From: Flaccisagitta enflata
Lineage: Eukaryota > Chaetognatha > Sagittoidea > Aphragmophora
Assembly: GCA_965153355.1 (NCBI GenBank)
Contig: OZ231128.1
Location: 39,866,001-39,930,000 of the forward strand
Length of the DNA: 64,000 nt
Direction of reading: 5' to 3'
Shown here: one piece after another, positions 1 to 11,280 of the stretch
Position numbering within the stretch: position 1 is the first letter of the stretch
How the letters are laid out: each line of letters opens with the position of its first letter
Program-made: the position numbers and the translations under genes
The notes under the pieces: model-generated
What the model was told of the DNA's origin: nothing
Database searches by the model: none
Seen by the model: the letters and a program-made list of their open reading frames with translations, nothing else

Positions 1-215
1 ACTGTCTGAAAAAATAACAAGCAGACCAGTTTTTGATTCGCAAGGCACCCATTGGAGGTACCCGTTTTTTTAAGTCAGGGGACCTGTTTTTTTTTATTGG
101 GGCACCCATTTTTTTCAGTCAAGGCACCCGTTTTTTCAGTCAAGGCACCTGTTTTTACAGGTGCCTGATGTGAAAACAGGCCACATAACCATATTTGAGC
201 ACCCGTTTTTATCTA
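1..215. repeat. Degenerate tandem repeat, GGCACCCGTTTTT motif
   Basis: A unit of roughly 25-35 bases built on 'cagtcaaggcacccgttttt' recurs about six times with variable T runs. No reading frame or known element is visible. It may be the truncated edge of a repeat that starts outside the window. Confidence 0.6.
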
Positions 216-382
216 TTAGGAAAACCTGTTTGAACTATGTTTGTATTTAAATAGCTACCTTTTTAATAATGAACCATTATGTAATAGCATTAGCAGGCAA
301 AATGATTATCATATACTCTTTATTGATCAAAGCAAAAGGTCAAAATCAAGTCAAAGACCAAATTGATCGAATTGATTGATGG

Positions 383-1375
383 TACAGGGTTTTTCACGCC
401 AACAAGCCGATTACAAAACGACATTTCTCCGCTGCTAGATATGAGAATCAAATTCTGAAAAAAGGTTTGAGCAGCCCATGAGCTCCGATTTTGTCTGTTG
501 ACTTTGTTTATGGTTAGATTCCAAGACGTTCACCCACAAGAAATTTTTAAAAAGAGCTCGATTTTTCCATTACCATTTCAGAAAAATGAATCCTCTGCTC
601 CGTAAAACAAACCTCAACTTTAAAGGAACACTGCCTCTAAACGAATAAAGTTGCAGACCTCAGATTGGTCCCATTTCAAAGAGTTGTCTTTGCTCCTTAA
701 AATGCGACCAATCCGGGGTGTGTAGCTCAATTCATCTAGAAGAAGTGCTCCTCCAAAGTTGATGATACTCGGTAGTGAAAGTGGGCCCCATGAGATCATG
801 GAGGAGCGCCATTTAACCATTAGTTTCCACAATCTGGCGGAGGTGTAGACGCTTCAATGACGGCGATTACCAAAATTACATTAGAGTACTAACAGTAGGC
901 CTTACTATCTAACGGATTGACCAACCAGCTTACTCTTGGAACAATAAAAACGACCAACAGGAGGAAAAACGCAATGTGAAGCTGCTGCACTGGGAAAACA
1001 TCTTTGAACAGTTCAATATCAAGTAAGGGATGCTACGCAACTGCATGATACTTTTTCAGCTCACTATTTCTACCAAAGTAACCAATTAAAACCAATTTGG
1101 AATCTAGACTGTATTTTTGCTTCATTTGTTTTGACATGTCCTAAGGATGAAGCAGTGCTTTCTCGATGTGGTAATTTATTCGCACTTATCCAAATTCTAA
1201 GGATTTATTCACTCATTTATGTTGGGTAAACTACTTGGAGTCAAACCATCGCAATTTCAGATAACAAAATCGGAACTCAAGAGCTGTTTAGAACATTTTT
1301 CAGAAATCAATGATCATGTCTAGGGGCTGAGAAACTACGTTTTGTAATCGGCTTGTTGGCGTGAAAAACCCTGTA
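383..1375. mobile_element. Foldback MITE, TA-flanked (TACAGGGTTTTTCACGCC ends)
   Basis: The left end TACAGGGTTTTTCACGCC is matched by its reverse complement GGCGTGAAAAACCCTGTA at the right end, and the similarity continues inward ('aacaagccgattacaaaacg' against its complement). The TA at each end fits a Tc1/mariner-type target duplication. There is no transposase frame. It covers most of the gene-free stretch before the first exon. Confidence 0.8.
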
Positions 1376-2368
1376 AATAAAAGGATTAGCTTTCCACATG
1401 TGTCATCTCGAATTAACTGCGCTTGCCTTCTTTCCTCTTCATTTACGTGTAGGATATCGAAATGTCATCCAAATGATATTAGAAACAGTAACAACAACAA
1501 CATCCATATCAGCAAACACAATTGTGGCAGTTCTCGGCGTGAATGTGACGATGATGTAAAGAAACGTTTTCGCAATGAGGGAGGTGGAGACCGAGGAGGA
1601 GAAGGAGGAGGAAAGGGAGGAGACATGGGGGCTTTTCAATCTTTTCAGTCGGCGTTTTGCGGTCGGCGCCCCTGCGCCCCAACGGCGCCATTACCGTGCC
1701 GAACTCCGATTGGCCAAGATGACAAATTTCAGCAGACAATAGCAGACGCCGAGCAATTTGGTTGTCGACCAATCAGGAACGACCATTTACAAAATGTCTC
1801 CAATTTTCCAGTTAGACAGAAAGGTATGGCTCGTGCCGTGGTGATGAGAAAGGAGAGGAAGGTGGGGGAGTGGGGGAGCGTAGATCTATATGTAATCCTT
1901 GTTCAATATTATAGATGGAAAAAATATCGAAGATGGAAGAGATTGACGTTTACAGAAAAGTGATCGTCTATTACTATCAGCATTGGTCGGGGCGCACAGC
2001 CCACCTCCCTACACACACTCACACAGCCCCCCAAACACAACCACAACATCTTAAATGCGCCTCCCAACTTCTCAACTCAAGCGTGACCCGCGGAAGGATG
2101 GACGAACAGACCAACGGACGGACAAACGGGCGGACCTACAGACAGACTCTCAAACCGAAATGGGGGACAAAACCTATGGAGTCGCGGGTCGGTGACGAAT
2201 AAATGGGAATGTAGTTGCACGAGAGTAGTTGAACGAATGTAGTCGCATTTCCTCTGTCTCACTGCTGTTGCATTTTGTCTGTCTCGTTTTTCCATTTCTC
2301 TCTTTGCGTCTGTCCTTGACTGATTCTGTCTCTGCCTGTCTGTCTGTCTGTCTGTCTGCCTTTGTCTG

Positions 2369-2371
<3 letters not shown>

Positions 2372-2460
<89 letters not shown>
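2372..2460 (+). repeat. (TC)n microsatellite next to a 3' splice site
   Basis: Perfect (TC)n tract that ends 9 bases before the AG of the acceptor at 2468-2469. It is positioned to act as the polypyrimidine tract of that exon. Confidence 0.95.
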
Positions 2461-2462
<2 letters not shown>

Positions 2463-2469
2463 TTCCCAG

Positions 2470-2654
2470 ACTCGTCTCTTAGCCTGCCGTTCCCCAGTCT
2501 GGATGACGCTCCGTTGGAGAACCCATTTGCTTCTTTATTCGATGCAATGGAGTCTGGCAGCAACCGGCGTTTTCACGTGGCTTACAACGACGTTATGTCC
2601 TCCTTCTTCGCCCTGTCAGCCACTGAGGAGTTTCTCAAGTGTGAATTGGAACAG
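2470..2654 (+). CDS. BTB-BACK (Kelch-like) protein, internal exon: linker and start of BACK domain
   Basis: This is the first visible exon of a plus-strand gene (2470-2654, 3035-3124, 5122-5264, 6507-6579). The acceptor is tttcccag at 2462-2469 and the donor is CAG/gttgaa. The exon enters in phase 1 and leaves in phase 0. The frame begins with a Ser/Pro-rich linker (SLSLPFPSLDDAPLENPF). It then reads RFHVAYNDVMSSFFALSATEEFLKCELEQ (given here in two parts: RFHVAYNDVMSSFF, ALSATEEFLKCELEQ), which fits the 'F.eV..teeFl.L..eql' helices of a BACK domain. BACK domains link BTB dimers to substrate-binding modules in cullin-3 ligase adaptors. No BTB exon is visible upstream, so the 5' part is probably outside the window or behind a long intron. 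The domain call rests on exons 1-3 together. Confidence 0.75.
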
Positions 2655-2770
2655 GTTGAAATTGAAACGTCTCTCACAATAATCTTAATTGTTATGTCCT
2701 TTCTCGTTCTGTCAGCCACTAAAATGTGTCTCAAATTAAAGCTATAGCGAATTGGAAAGGGTAGAAATTG
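2592..2770 (+). repeat. Local duplication of the exon 3' end and donor
   Basis: Bases 2592-2665 (the end of the BACK exon plus its donor) are copied imperfectly at 2691-2770. Shared landmarks are GTTATGTCC, CTGTCAGCCACT, TCTCAA and GAATTGGAA. The second copy carries an in-frame stop and small indels, so it is a decayed duplicate lying in the intron. Confidence 0.75.
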
Positions 2771-2874
2771 ATTTACGTTCCGTTTCTAAAAAGGCGGACA
2801 GTGAAAACCGTCCTCGCATATTTCTTCATGATGATGTCTCTCTTTTTCTCCTAATTTCTCTGTATCTGTCTTTC

Positions 2875-3018
<144 letters not shown>

Positions 3019-3034
3019 ATCGCGTTGGTATCAG

Positions 3035-3124
3035 GTGTTGTTCATCTTAGCCTCGGATCTCATTCGCGTCCCCGACGAAATGTTTGTCTTTCGCGCTGCC
3101 ATGAGATGGATTTACTACGATCAG
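3035..3124 (+). CDS. BTB-BACK protein, exon: core BACK helices
   Basis: Acceptor gtatcag, donor CAG/gtgttt, phase 0 on both sides, exactly 30 codons. The peptide runs VLFILASDLIRVPDE then MFVFRAAMRWIYYDQ. This matches the BACK signature 'lL.sddL.v.sEe.VfeAv.rWv.yd' of Kelch-like proteins, including the conserved Glu before the hydrophobic pair and the Trp. It joins cleanly to the previous exon (CELEQ-VLFIL). This is the most diagnostic exon of the gene. Confidence 0.85.
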
Positions 3125-3287
3125 GTGTTTTAAGTGTGAAGCTTCCGGGCCATCTTGCGCGACAAGAATGGCATGGCAGTCGGAATTGCGGGGGATGAGC
3201 CGAGAGATAAGGATTGAAAAATCAGCGAGATGCGTCACATGACCTTTCAGCCAGGCAATCACCATCAACATCATTATCATCATCATC

Positions 3288-3899
3288 ATTACGCTGAGGA
3301 GAATACACTTTTTTTCATGCGGGGACCCAGAGGAGGGCCCAGATTTTTTTATTTTGATGTAATGTATTCTAAAAATTTCAGGACTAAAGCCGTTCTTAAA
3401 CATTCATCATATTGCACCTGAAAATTGGTTCATCCTTAAAGGGGCCAAAATTTCAAAATCATTCTTCCTCAAATCTGATGCCAGATTCAGATTCCTTGTA
3501 AAAAATTTTGTCATATACTATATTTTCTTTTTTTAAAATTTTGTTTTTAAGCTGAAAAAATGCAAAAAACCTTCAAAAATGAGGGTTTTTAAAAAACAAG
3601 GTTTTTTAGAGGTTTTTTGCATTTTTTTCAGCTTAAAAATAAAATTTTGAAAAAAGAAAATACAGTAGCTGCCATAATTTTTTACCAGGAATCTGAATCT
3701 GGCCTCAGTTTTGAGGAAAAATGATTTTGAAATTTTGACCCCCTTAAGGATGAGCCATTTTTCAAGTGCAATATGATGAATGTTCAAGAACATCTATGGT
3801 CCTGAAATTTTTAGAATACATTAGTTACATCAAAATAAAAAGATCTGGGCCCTCCTCTGGATCCCTGCATGAAAAAAAGTGTATTCTCCTCAGCGTAAT
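3288..3899. mobile_element. Foldback element inserted in a CAT-rich microsatellite
   Basis: The two halves are reverse complements. The left end attacgctgaggagaata matches the right end tattctcctcagcgtaat, and the centre folds around 'gctgaaaaaatgcaaaaaacc'. The flanks on both sides are (ATC)n/(CAT)n, so it landed in a microsatellite. It lies in the intron of the BACK gene and has no coding capacity. Confidence 0.8.
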
Positions 3900-4075
3900 C
3901 ATCATCCGCGTCATCGTCACCTCCAATAGTATAATCATCGCATGATCATCATTACCATTGTCATCGTCGTCATCATCGTCATCATCGTCTTCGTCGTCTT
4001 CACCGTCGTTATCGTCATCACCATCACCATCATCATCATTATCATAATCATCTTCGTAAAAATTATCATCTTTGT
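3900..4075 (+). repeat. Imperfect (CAT)n/(CGT)n microsatellite
   Basis: Degenerate ATC/GTC trinucleotide tract on the right side of the foldback element. The open frame through it is low-complexity I/V sequence, not a gene. Confidence 0.8.
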
Positions 4076-4136
4076 GTTATCAAAATCATGGTCATGTCCA
4101 TCTGATCGTTTGTGGAACCGTCCAGACAGTGTCCAT

Positions 4137-4443
4137 TAGGGTGGTCACGAAATAGGGTCAAATTTCAAAAAATGATATACTCTAGTTTTTTGCATGAATG
4201 TACCAAAAAAGAAGGTTTTCCCACAAGTAGAGGTCTGAATTTGAAGATTAAACCATGGCGGCAAAACTATAGGCTTCCTATGGCAATAAAAAAATCCCCA
4301 TAGCAACCCTATAGTTTTGCCGACAAGGTTTCTTGTTTGATTTCACACCCCAGCTTGTGAGAAATCCTTCTTTTATTGGACATTTGTGCAAAGGGCTCAA
4401 GTATATCAATATATGAAATTTGACCCAATTCGGGACCACCCTA
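4137..4443. mobile_element. hAT-like MITE with 8-bp target duplication GTGTCCAT
   Basis: The ends TAGGGTGGTC and GACCACCCTA are complementary, and the arms match inward (ggcaaaactatag against ctatagttttgcc). It is flanked by identical 8-base repeats gtgtccat at 4129-4136 and 4444-4451, the duplication length made by hAT transposases. This is the cleanest target duplication in the window. Confidence 0.85.
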
Positions 4444-4890
4444 GTGTCCATCCCATGCATTTTGAAATCTTTTTTCATGTGCAATCTCGCACGTCTATCA
4501 GTAGCCATGTCCGTCGGTCGGTTGGTCGATTGGTTCTAGATTAGTTGGTTGGTCTGTTAGCCCGTCAAACAATCGTCAAACCGCGCCAAACTGTCAATTT
4601 TTGCGTCTTTCTTCATTCTTGTAAACTCGAATGCCTTCCCACGTTCATTCTTTTTCTTTCGTTCATTCATCTATGCATACATTCATTCATAAAAAAGACT
4701 TTTACTCATAAAAGAATCGTCCATTCATACCATCTAAATCAGCGCGGCACACATGATTGGCCTTGCTAGTGAGTTTCACTACCCCTCCCAAATCACAGGT
4801 GGCTGATGCTTGAAAGACACGTCTAGTTTGGTTTTCTAAGTTTCTGTCTCCAGTTTCCAGTCTCCACTGGCAATTCCTCAATCCAAAATA

Positions 4891-5092
4891 ACAAGGCCGG
4901 ATACACGGCTGCCCAAGTCGCGTGCAGGTGGGCAGGGGCTGTGTCTGAGGTAAATTGATCATTTGGGCAGGAGCAGTGAGGTCAAAGACCGCAAAAAAAA
5001 AAGTAAGGTGTGACGGACCAACGGATGGACGGACGGATGGACCGACGGACCGACAAAGCGGGGTGTAGAGTCGCGTAGCACACGACTAAAAA
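4891..5092 (-). mobile_element. Helentron-like (HINE-type) element, minus copy
   Basis: Reads acaaggccggatacacggc, then the GC-rich GTGGGCAGGGG block, an ACGG-type block, acaaagcggggtgtag, and the terminal hairpin agtcgcgtagcacacgact followed by AAAAA. It ends just before the acceptor of the BACK exon at 5122, so it lies inside the intron. Confidence 0.85.
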
Positions 5093-5121
5093 CACTTGAC
5101 CTTGTTTCTTTCTCACTTCAG

Positions 5122-5264
5122 AAAAGTCGTTTAAAGCACGCTGCCGAAGTTTTGGAGAATATCCGTTTTTGTCACATGACATGGAAGCAATTGCAAGACG
5201 TCAAGGATGTCGAATTGATGTCACAATGCAAACAACTTTGGGAAATGCTCTCCAAAGCTTTCAC
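5122..5264 (+). CDS. BTB-BACK protein, exon: second half of BACK domain
   Basis: Strong acceptor (cttgtttctttctcacttcag), donor TTCAC/gtaata. It enters in phase 0 and leaves with two bases of a codon. The peptide KSRLKHAAEVLENIRFCHMT (continuing WKQLQDVKDVELM) matches the BACK segment 'R..la.vL.hIRfplms...L..vv...Lm.....c..l...a'. Together with the two previous exons it rebuilds a near-complete BACK domain in the right order. Confidence 0.8.
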
Positions 5265-5769
5265 GTAATAAGGGATTAATGATTATATACTCCACTGAAA
5301 AAACACTCTTCATACATTACCTAACATAATAAAAGACAAGAAAAGAAGAAACCTTTAAGAAAGACAAACGAATACAATAAGTAATTGGCCGTCCTACTAG
5401 TCACCTGAAACCGTCAACAGGTTATCTAGAAAATCTGACGAAACATAATCAAAACGATTAGGTCGTGGTTACCGCGAGGTAATTTGGGCATTGAATCCAA
5501 TTTTCGATCTCATTATTTCTTGAACTTTGTATTTCAAACAGTTTTCACAATTTGGGAACGACTCGAGCGACGAAACTCGGGTTATGCCTACCTCGTCGTC
5601 GGCGTTACTACGGCAACACTTCAAACTTTGACGTCAATACATGTTGTCCATGATGAAAATATCGCATATTGAACCTATATGACGTTTTATTTACCACTTC
5701 ACTCGCTTATTCGTATCAAAGAAAAACCGAAAATAGAAATTTCCTTTTGCGTGACATGACAGGAAAGAA

Positions 5770-6170
5770 AATACTCATGGCTTTTGACAGGGCTTGATAC
5801 GTATATGTTTGATAGTCGCAAAAGCGTTGGATGGTCAGCGGTACCCGTGCCCTGCTTAAGTGGGTTATGGCTTATGCTTGAAGTTGAAAGGGAAGCAGGC
5901 AGCGACCCCAAGGAGGTCGATGACCTATGCTTTCACACATATGGGGAATTTTCTCCTTCGCCTCCTCCTTCTCCTCCTCCTCCTCCTGGGATAGGGCCTT
6001 TTGGCTGGGATTTGGACCTCAAGGCTGAGATTTGGGTCTCAAGGCTGGGATCTGGGCATCCTGACCAGGATTTTGGCCCCTAGGCTAGGATTTGGGCCTC
6101 AAGGCTAGGATTTGGGCCTCAAGACAAAGATTTGGGCCTCAAGACTTGGAATTTGGGTCCGGAGAAGGAG
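5770..6170 (+). repeat. Composite repeat: 'gcggtacccgtgccctgct' head plus ~23-bp minisatellite
   Basis: The segment 'tggtcagcggtacccgtgccctgctt' is followed by a minisatellite of 'ggcctcaaggctaggatttg' units at about 6000-6150. The same head and a related minisatellite recur at 10320-10860, 15365-15900, 16270-16800 and 39230-39580. Confidence 0.65.
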
Positions 6171-6226
6171 TTGAAGAAGGAGGAGAAAGGAGGAGGAAAG
6201 GAGATTTCATATTTCAGGATCTGAAA

Positions 6227-6229
<3 letters not shown>

Positions 6230-6318
<89 letters not shown>
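6230..6318 (-). repeat. (GA)n microsatellite
   Basis: Perfect AG dinucleotide tract. Confidence 0.95.
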
Positions 6319-6320
<2 letters not shown>

Positions 6321-6506
6321 ATCGACAGCATCGTCATCATCATCATAATCGTCATTATGTCATTTGTGCTTATGAAAGCCCAACTCAGTTCAACGACACG
6401 GTTGTCCTAAACCTGATGACAGTGACGCCTTCGTTGTCGTCATTGTTGTAGCTATCGTTATCGTCGTCGTCGTCGTCACGATCACTATTTTTGTCGTCGT
6501 CTCCAG

Positions 6507-6579
6507 CGAAACGTCAATGGCCGTCCAGGTCGCCTTCCATAGTTTGACGCCGGCAGATTTGTTGTCGGGGTTGCAATAG
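6507..6579 (+). CDS. Candidate terminal exon of the BTB-BACK gene
   Basis: Acceptor tcgtcgtctccag at 6494-6506. The first base C completes the split Thr codon left by the previous exon (AC/C), and the frame continues ETSMAVQVAFHSLTPAD and stops at TAG 6577-6579. The phase agreement supports it. The peptide is short and has no domain signature, and if it is wrong the gene would continue with further exons such as Kelch repeats. An AATAAA at 6866-6871 could serve as polyadenylation signal. Confidence 0.4.
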
Positions 6580-6709
6580 GAATTGCTGCGTTATGATGTT
6601 TTGATGGGCTCTCGGTACTCAACCCCAACCAGCAACCGTGAGAGGGGGGAAAATCGTACGACGGAGAGGTTAGGTTTTGCTGGACGAGTGAAAAAGTAGG
6701 AAGGGCAAA

Positions 6710-6790
6710 AAGGCCGGATACGAGGTTGCCAAAGTCGCACGCGGGTGGGCAGGGGCCAGACTGACATCCGATGGGTCGAAGGCCCTGTTC
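6710..6790 (-). mobile_element. Helentron-like element, fragment
   Basis: Only the 'aggccggatacgaggttgcc...cacgcgggtgggcagggg' end is present. Confidence 0.6.
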
Positions 6791-6865
6791 TTGTCTAAAA
6801 CCTTGCTTTTTAGCGACATCTATCGCCAATTCTTAAATTCTGGTGGTGATGCTTCATAAGAAAAG

Positions 6866-6871
6866 AATAAA
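6866..6871 (+). promoter_or_regulatory. Possible polyadenylation signal AATAAA
   Basis: Canonical hexamer about 290 bases past the proposed stop codon of the BACK gene. The hexamer is common by chance in AT-rich DNA. Confidence 0.25.
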
Positions 6872-7286
6872 GATGGACCGCTGCCTCGCTTGGAGGTGAC
6901 AACGTGCGTGCCTCCATGAAACGATACTTTTTATATACGCCAATGTAAGTCAAGAAGAGGCTGTGTCAGTCGGTCTGTCGGTGGGTAACGCATTCGTTCG
7001 ACGATCCACATGGTGCACATGTTTTGCCTACTTGACCCGTCTTGATATCTATAAAAAAAAAGAAAAACAGTTACGCACCTTGTGGGTGAAAATGAATTAC
7101 TGGCAATTCAAGCGCATTTCAAATTTTATCTATCTTTCTTAGACTTTAAATACAAGAATAGAAAGCAATTTGACTTAATTATTTTATACTGTCTGACAAA
7201 GTGCGAGTTAAAAATGTATACTTAAGAAAAAGGTTGTTTTTGACATAACACATCATTGTGTATCCATTTGCAAAAATCGTAATTTG

Positions 7287-7663
7287 CTAGTCAAACTCTT
7301 CCCACTCGGTTTCCCGTCCCATCGATATCATTCCGCTTTGCATATTGTCGTCGTCGAAATGATCTTCATCATCATCATCTACACCGTAGTTCCACCAAAC
7401 GGGCATCGATGTCATTCTCGATCTCCGACTAACGCGTCGGCCCCAAATCGTATTCCACCAGTTTGTACTGCCGGAGCCTTTATCGCCTTTGCCTACCCTA
7501 CAACTTCCACCAACTCCAAATGATCGACCACCATCAACTCCTAGACTTCCTCTGATACCTTTGTCTTTGTCTCTGCTCGTCGGTCGCCGGTGTGACTCAC
7601 TTCCGCCTCCATCCAATCCACGACTCGAACAATTGTTGGCGTTGAAGAAACCGTTTGTGTTCA
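7287..7663 (-). CDS. Four-pass membrane protein (weakly TMEM179-like), last exon: cytoplasmic tail
   Basis: Terminal exon of the minus-strand gene spliced from 21550-21727, 21055-21158, 19158-19329, 16073-16185, 13273-13405 and 7287-7663 (1077 bases, 358 residues plus stop). Acceptor cccgaatttcag; the first two bases complete a Val codon with the previous exon. The 124-residue tail begins NTNGFFNANN, is rich in Gly, Ser and Arg (GLDGGGSESHRR), and ends with an acidic block (GVDDDDEDHFDDDN) and EWEEFD before TAG. No domain is recognised. The acidic, aromatic C-terminus could be a protein-interaction tail; that is inference. Confidence 0.65.
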
Positions 7664-7701
7664 CTGAAATTCGGGTGGGATGCGGGAAGGAGGAGAGAAT
7701 G

Positions 7702-8043
<342 letters not shown>

Positions 8044-8171
8044 GTTCTAGTTGGTGCTTGCTTTCTACTTCAAAATTTCCCTCATTCTTTTGTAGTCGAC
8101 GTTATCCAACACATGCATACAGAACCTAGACCGATCAAATTAACAAGCAACCATCACGGGAATGTACACAC

Positions 8172-8360
8172 TTTTTAGTCGCGTGCACGCGACTCTACAA
8201 CCCGCTTTGTCCGTCGGTCGGTCGGTCCGTCACACTTTACTTTTTTTTAATGATTTTATTTTTTTGACGTCACCGCTCCTGCCCAAATGGTCTGGTGACC
8301 TCAAATATGGCCCCTGCCCACCCGCACGCGACTTCGGTAGCCGTGTATCCGGCCTTGTTT
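8172..8360 (+). mobile_element. Helentron-like element, near-complete short copy
   Basis: A good reference copy. TTTTT precedes the hairpin AGTCGCGTGCACGCGACT at 8177-8194, followed by ctacaacccgctttgtc, CGGT-type units, cacactttactttttt, ctcctgcccaaatgg, GCCCCTGCCCACCCGCACGCGACT, and the end CCGTGTATCCGGCCTTGTT. The terminal stem sequence recurs inverted about 40 bases from the far end. Confidence 0.85.
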
Positions 8361-8454
8361 CTGAGTAGCAACAGGTTATTTTTGCTTGAGGCTCTTAAAC
8401 GTAATTTACAAGTCAATTTGAGGCCATGAGGCCAACCGTGGTATCCTAAATACG

Positions 8455-8565
8455 CGTTTTCACACTTTCCAACAAGAGTTTCATCAACGGACGTACAGAC
8501 GGGCGGACAGATTGATGGACGGACGGATGGACAAAGCATCTTATAGTCGCAAGTCCACGACTAAG
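8455..8565 (-). mobile_element. Helentron-like element, hairpin-end fragment
   Basis: An ACGG-type block (ggacggacggatggac), then acaaagcatcttat and a degenerate hairpin agtcgcaagtccacgact followed by AAG. Confidence 0.65.
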
Positions 8566-8792
8566 AAGCGTATGAGAAAAGGTAGAAGGTTGACATGGCC
8601 GACATGAGGCGGGAAAGGTGAAAAAAGAAATGTATGTTACGTATGACAATATAAATCGTTGACATAGTGCGAAAACAGGTGAACAGTTTTTTTTTCATAA
8701 TAGTAAAACTCAGCGACATGAAAAAAAAAAAAAAAAAAGGCCCGACAGGCAACACACGGCAATCCAGTCGCAGACGGTTGGGCAGGAGCAAT

Positions 8793-8794
<2 letters not shown>

Positions 8795-8874
<80 letters not shown>

Positions 8875-8955
8875 CAGAGAGACAGCGAAACAGAGACAGA
8901 GAGAGAGAGAAAGAAAAACAGAGACAGAGAGAAAGAGAAACAGAGAGACGGGGCG
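8795..8955 (-). repeat. (GA)n microsatellite with CAGA-variant tail
   Basis: Perfect (GA)n to about 8866, then interrupted GAGACAGA units. Confidence 0.95.
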
Positions 8956-9562
8956 GAAGAGCGAAAAAGAAAGAACAAAAGCGAGGGAAACGATTTATGG
9001 CGATTTATGGCTTATTTATGCGAACGTTCCCCTCTGAACGGCGTTCGTGTCGTTCTCCCTCACACCTGCCTTACGATCAATTTCTGCTTTTAATTGCCGC
9101 GATTTTTTATTTTTGTTTTATTTCTGTTTTTCCTTCAACTCTTTTTGTACCCTCAACCGCTGTTTTAGCGTTTCAACCGACAGCGGCTGGTTGTTAATTT
9201 TTAGTCGCTGACTCGCGCGCGTGTGTGCAATGGTTTGTAGGGAAGGAGGGCCGAGGGAGGGGGGGTTGTATGCCCCTTCCCCCTGTTTTAATGCACCCAC
9301 GCATCTCAACAGGACACTTAGTCCGTCCGTTTGTTCATCCGATCCTACCACCCGTCTGTCCTTATATGACTGAGCCGCTTGTTTCGCTCGAGTTGATATG
9401 GTCCAAAGTCAAAAACAATTTGATGCGTCATCCGCATGATTCTCGAAGAAACGTAACTGACATGTGGATGAGCAGACATTCGGGCAGACGGAAATATGGG
9501 CGGACAGAGAGACCCGCTCTTCGAAGTAATGGTTCCGATCAGCATCAGAGTGGAACGACTTG

Positions 9563-9800
9563 TTTTTAGTTGCGGACACGCAACTCTATAAGAGGCTTTG
9601 TCCGTTGGTCTGTTGGTCCGTCGGTCCGTCGGTCCGTCGGTGAGCACGAGTCGAAAAGTGGAAAAACTAGCATTTTAGAAGCTTTTTGTGTATGTGTCTG
9701 TGTCGGGGGGGGGGGCATTAGGTGTGGATGGGGTTGGCTGCCCCTGCCCACCCGTCCGTAACGATATTGTGACCCCGCGTCACTTGTTCGTCGTGTGCAC
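9563..9800 (+). mobile_element. Helentron-like element, AGTTGCG hairpin subfamily
   Basis: Hairpin AGTTGCGGACACGCAACT at 9568-9585, then ctataagaggctttgtc, a CGGT block, 'gagcacgagtcgaaaagtgg', 'gatggggttggctgcccctgcccaccc', and the end 'gtaacgatattgtgaccccgcgtcacttgttc'. This subfamily has a different far end from the CCGGCCTTGTT subfamily. Confidence 0.75.
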
Positions 9801-9990
9801 AAGACTCCATAACCTGTAATTGTTGGTTGGTCGGTCGGTTGATTTGTGGCTAGGTTAGTTGGTATGTAACACTTTAACGGCCTGTTTTTGCATCAATGCT
9901 CCTGCCAAAACATTAAATTGGCTCATTTTTACCCTTGCCCCTGCCCAACCACAGGCGACCAGTCTAGCCGTAAATCTGGCCTTGTTCATT
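9796..9990 (+). mobile_element. Helentron-like element, diverged copy abutting the previous one
   Basis: Starts 'gtcgtgtgcacaagact', has ggttggtcggtcgg units, and ends 'tgcccaaccacaggcgac...gtaaatctggccttgtt'. Head-to-tail with the copy at 9563-9800. Confidence 0.6.
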
Positions 9991-10194
9991 ATCAATCAAA
10001 TCAATGGGAAAAAATATTAATTCAAATTTAAGTGGAATTTATGTAACTTAAAGTTCCTCCACCCAAGGTTAAAAAGTAATAAAAATAAATCTTTTCCGCT
10101 GGTTCCGCTGGTTTTTTCCTTACATCTTTTTTTACACGGATTTAACTTAACTCTCTCTCTCGCTCGACCTTCGACTTGATGGATTTGATGTTTT

Positions 10195-10970
10195 TTTTTA
10201 GTTGCGGACACGCAATTCTGTATGAGACTTTGTCTGTCCGTCCGTCCGTTGGTCCGTCGGTCTGTTGGTCCGTCATGGTGATCGAGTTGAAAAGTGGGAA
10301 AACGAGCGTTTTCGATACTTTTTGGTCAGCGGCCCCAAAGGGCCGATGTCCTGTAGGACACAGGGGGAATTTCGAGACGTCCATCCGTCCGTCCATCAGT
10401 CCTGTCCTTCTGTCCGTCCCCCCCCCCTTGGTCATCGAAGCCTCAAGTCTGCAGTCTCAGGCCTGATTTTGGCCCTCTGAGCCCTCAAATTAGCCCTTTC
10501 AGACCTTAATTTAGCCCTTGAGAGCTCAAATCAGCTCTCCAGACCTCATATTGGCCCTCAAAACCTCAAATCAGCCCTCCAGACCTCAAATCCGCCCTCC
10601 AGGCCTCAAATCAACTCTTCAGGCCTCAAATTTGTCCTCTAGGCCTCAAGCCAGCCCCCCAAGCCTCAAATCTGCTACTTTGGACTAAATTCTGCCATCC
10701 CGACTTCAAATCCGCCTCAGGACATCTCGAAATTCACCCCTGTGTCCTACAGGACAACGGCCCTTTGAGGCCGCTGCCCTGCTCTCACTCCACTACTTCA
10801 CTTGATCACTCCAAGCAGGGCATCGGGTACCGCTGACCATGTGCGATCCTTGGATGACTAGTTGTGTATGTTTGAGTGTTGGGGTTGGGTTGGAATGTGG
10901 ATGGGGGTTGGATGCCCCTGCCCACCCGCCCGCAATGATATTGTGACCCCGCGTCACTTGTTCTTTTTCC
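10195..10970 (+). mobile_element. Long composite Helentron-like element with internal minisatellite
   Basis: Hairpin agttgcggacacgcaatt at 10200-10217, CGGT block, 'ggtcagcggccccaaagggccg', a ~22-bp minisatellite of 'cctcaaatcagccctccaga' units (10440-10720), the inverted segment 'aattcacccctgtgtcctac', then 'gcagggcatcgggtaccgctgaccatg' and the end 'gtgaccccgcgtcacttgttc'. The copy at 15243-15994 is its reverse complement. Confidence 0.75.
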
Positions 10971-11280
10971 CCTCGTTACCTCGACTCTCGCAATTTCTGC
11001 CCTTCATACTGTCAAGCAATCTAATCCGATGGAACCATCCATAAAGCATCAATATCAACCATATCCCACCTTGGTGATAAACAACACAGATTTGTCTCCT
11101 CTCTAAAATTTCGTATTCTTCTATTTTTACTAGTGAGATGATCGATGAGACCCCCCAATTCTCATTTCCCTAACCTTCCTTGGTCTTCACCCCGCCTCTT
11201 CAACCTCCTTTGCCGTATCCTCCTCACTCATCCCCGTGCACGCGCGTCAAACTACCTCTGCACAACCTCCTCGGTCCTCA

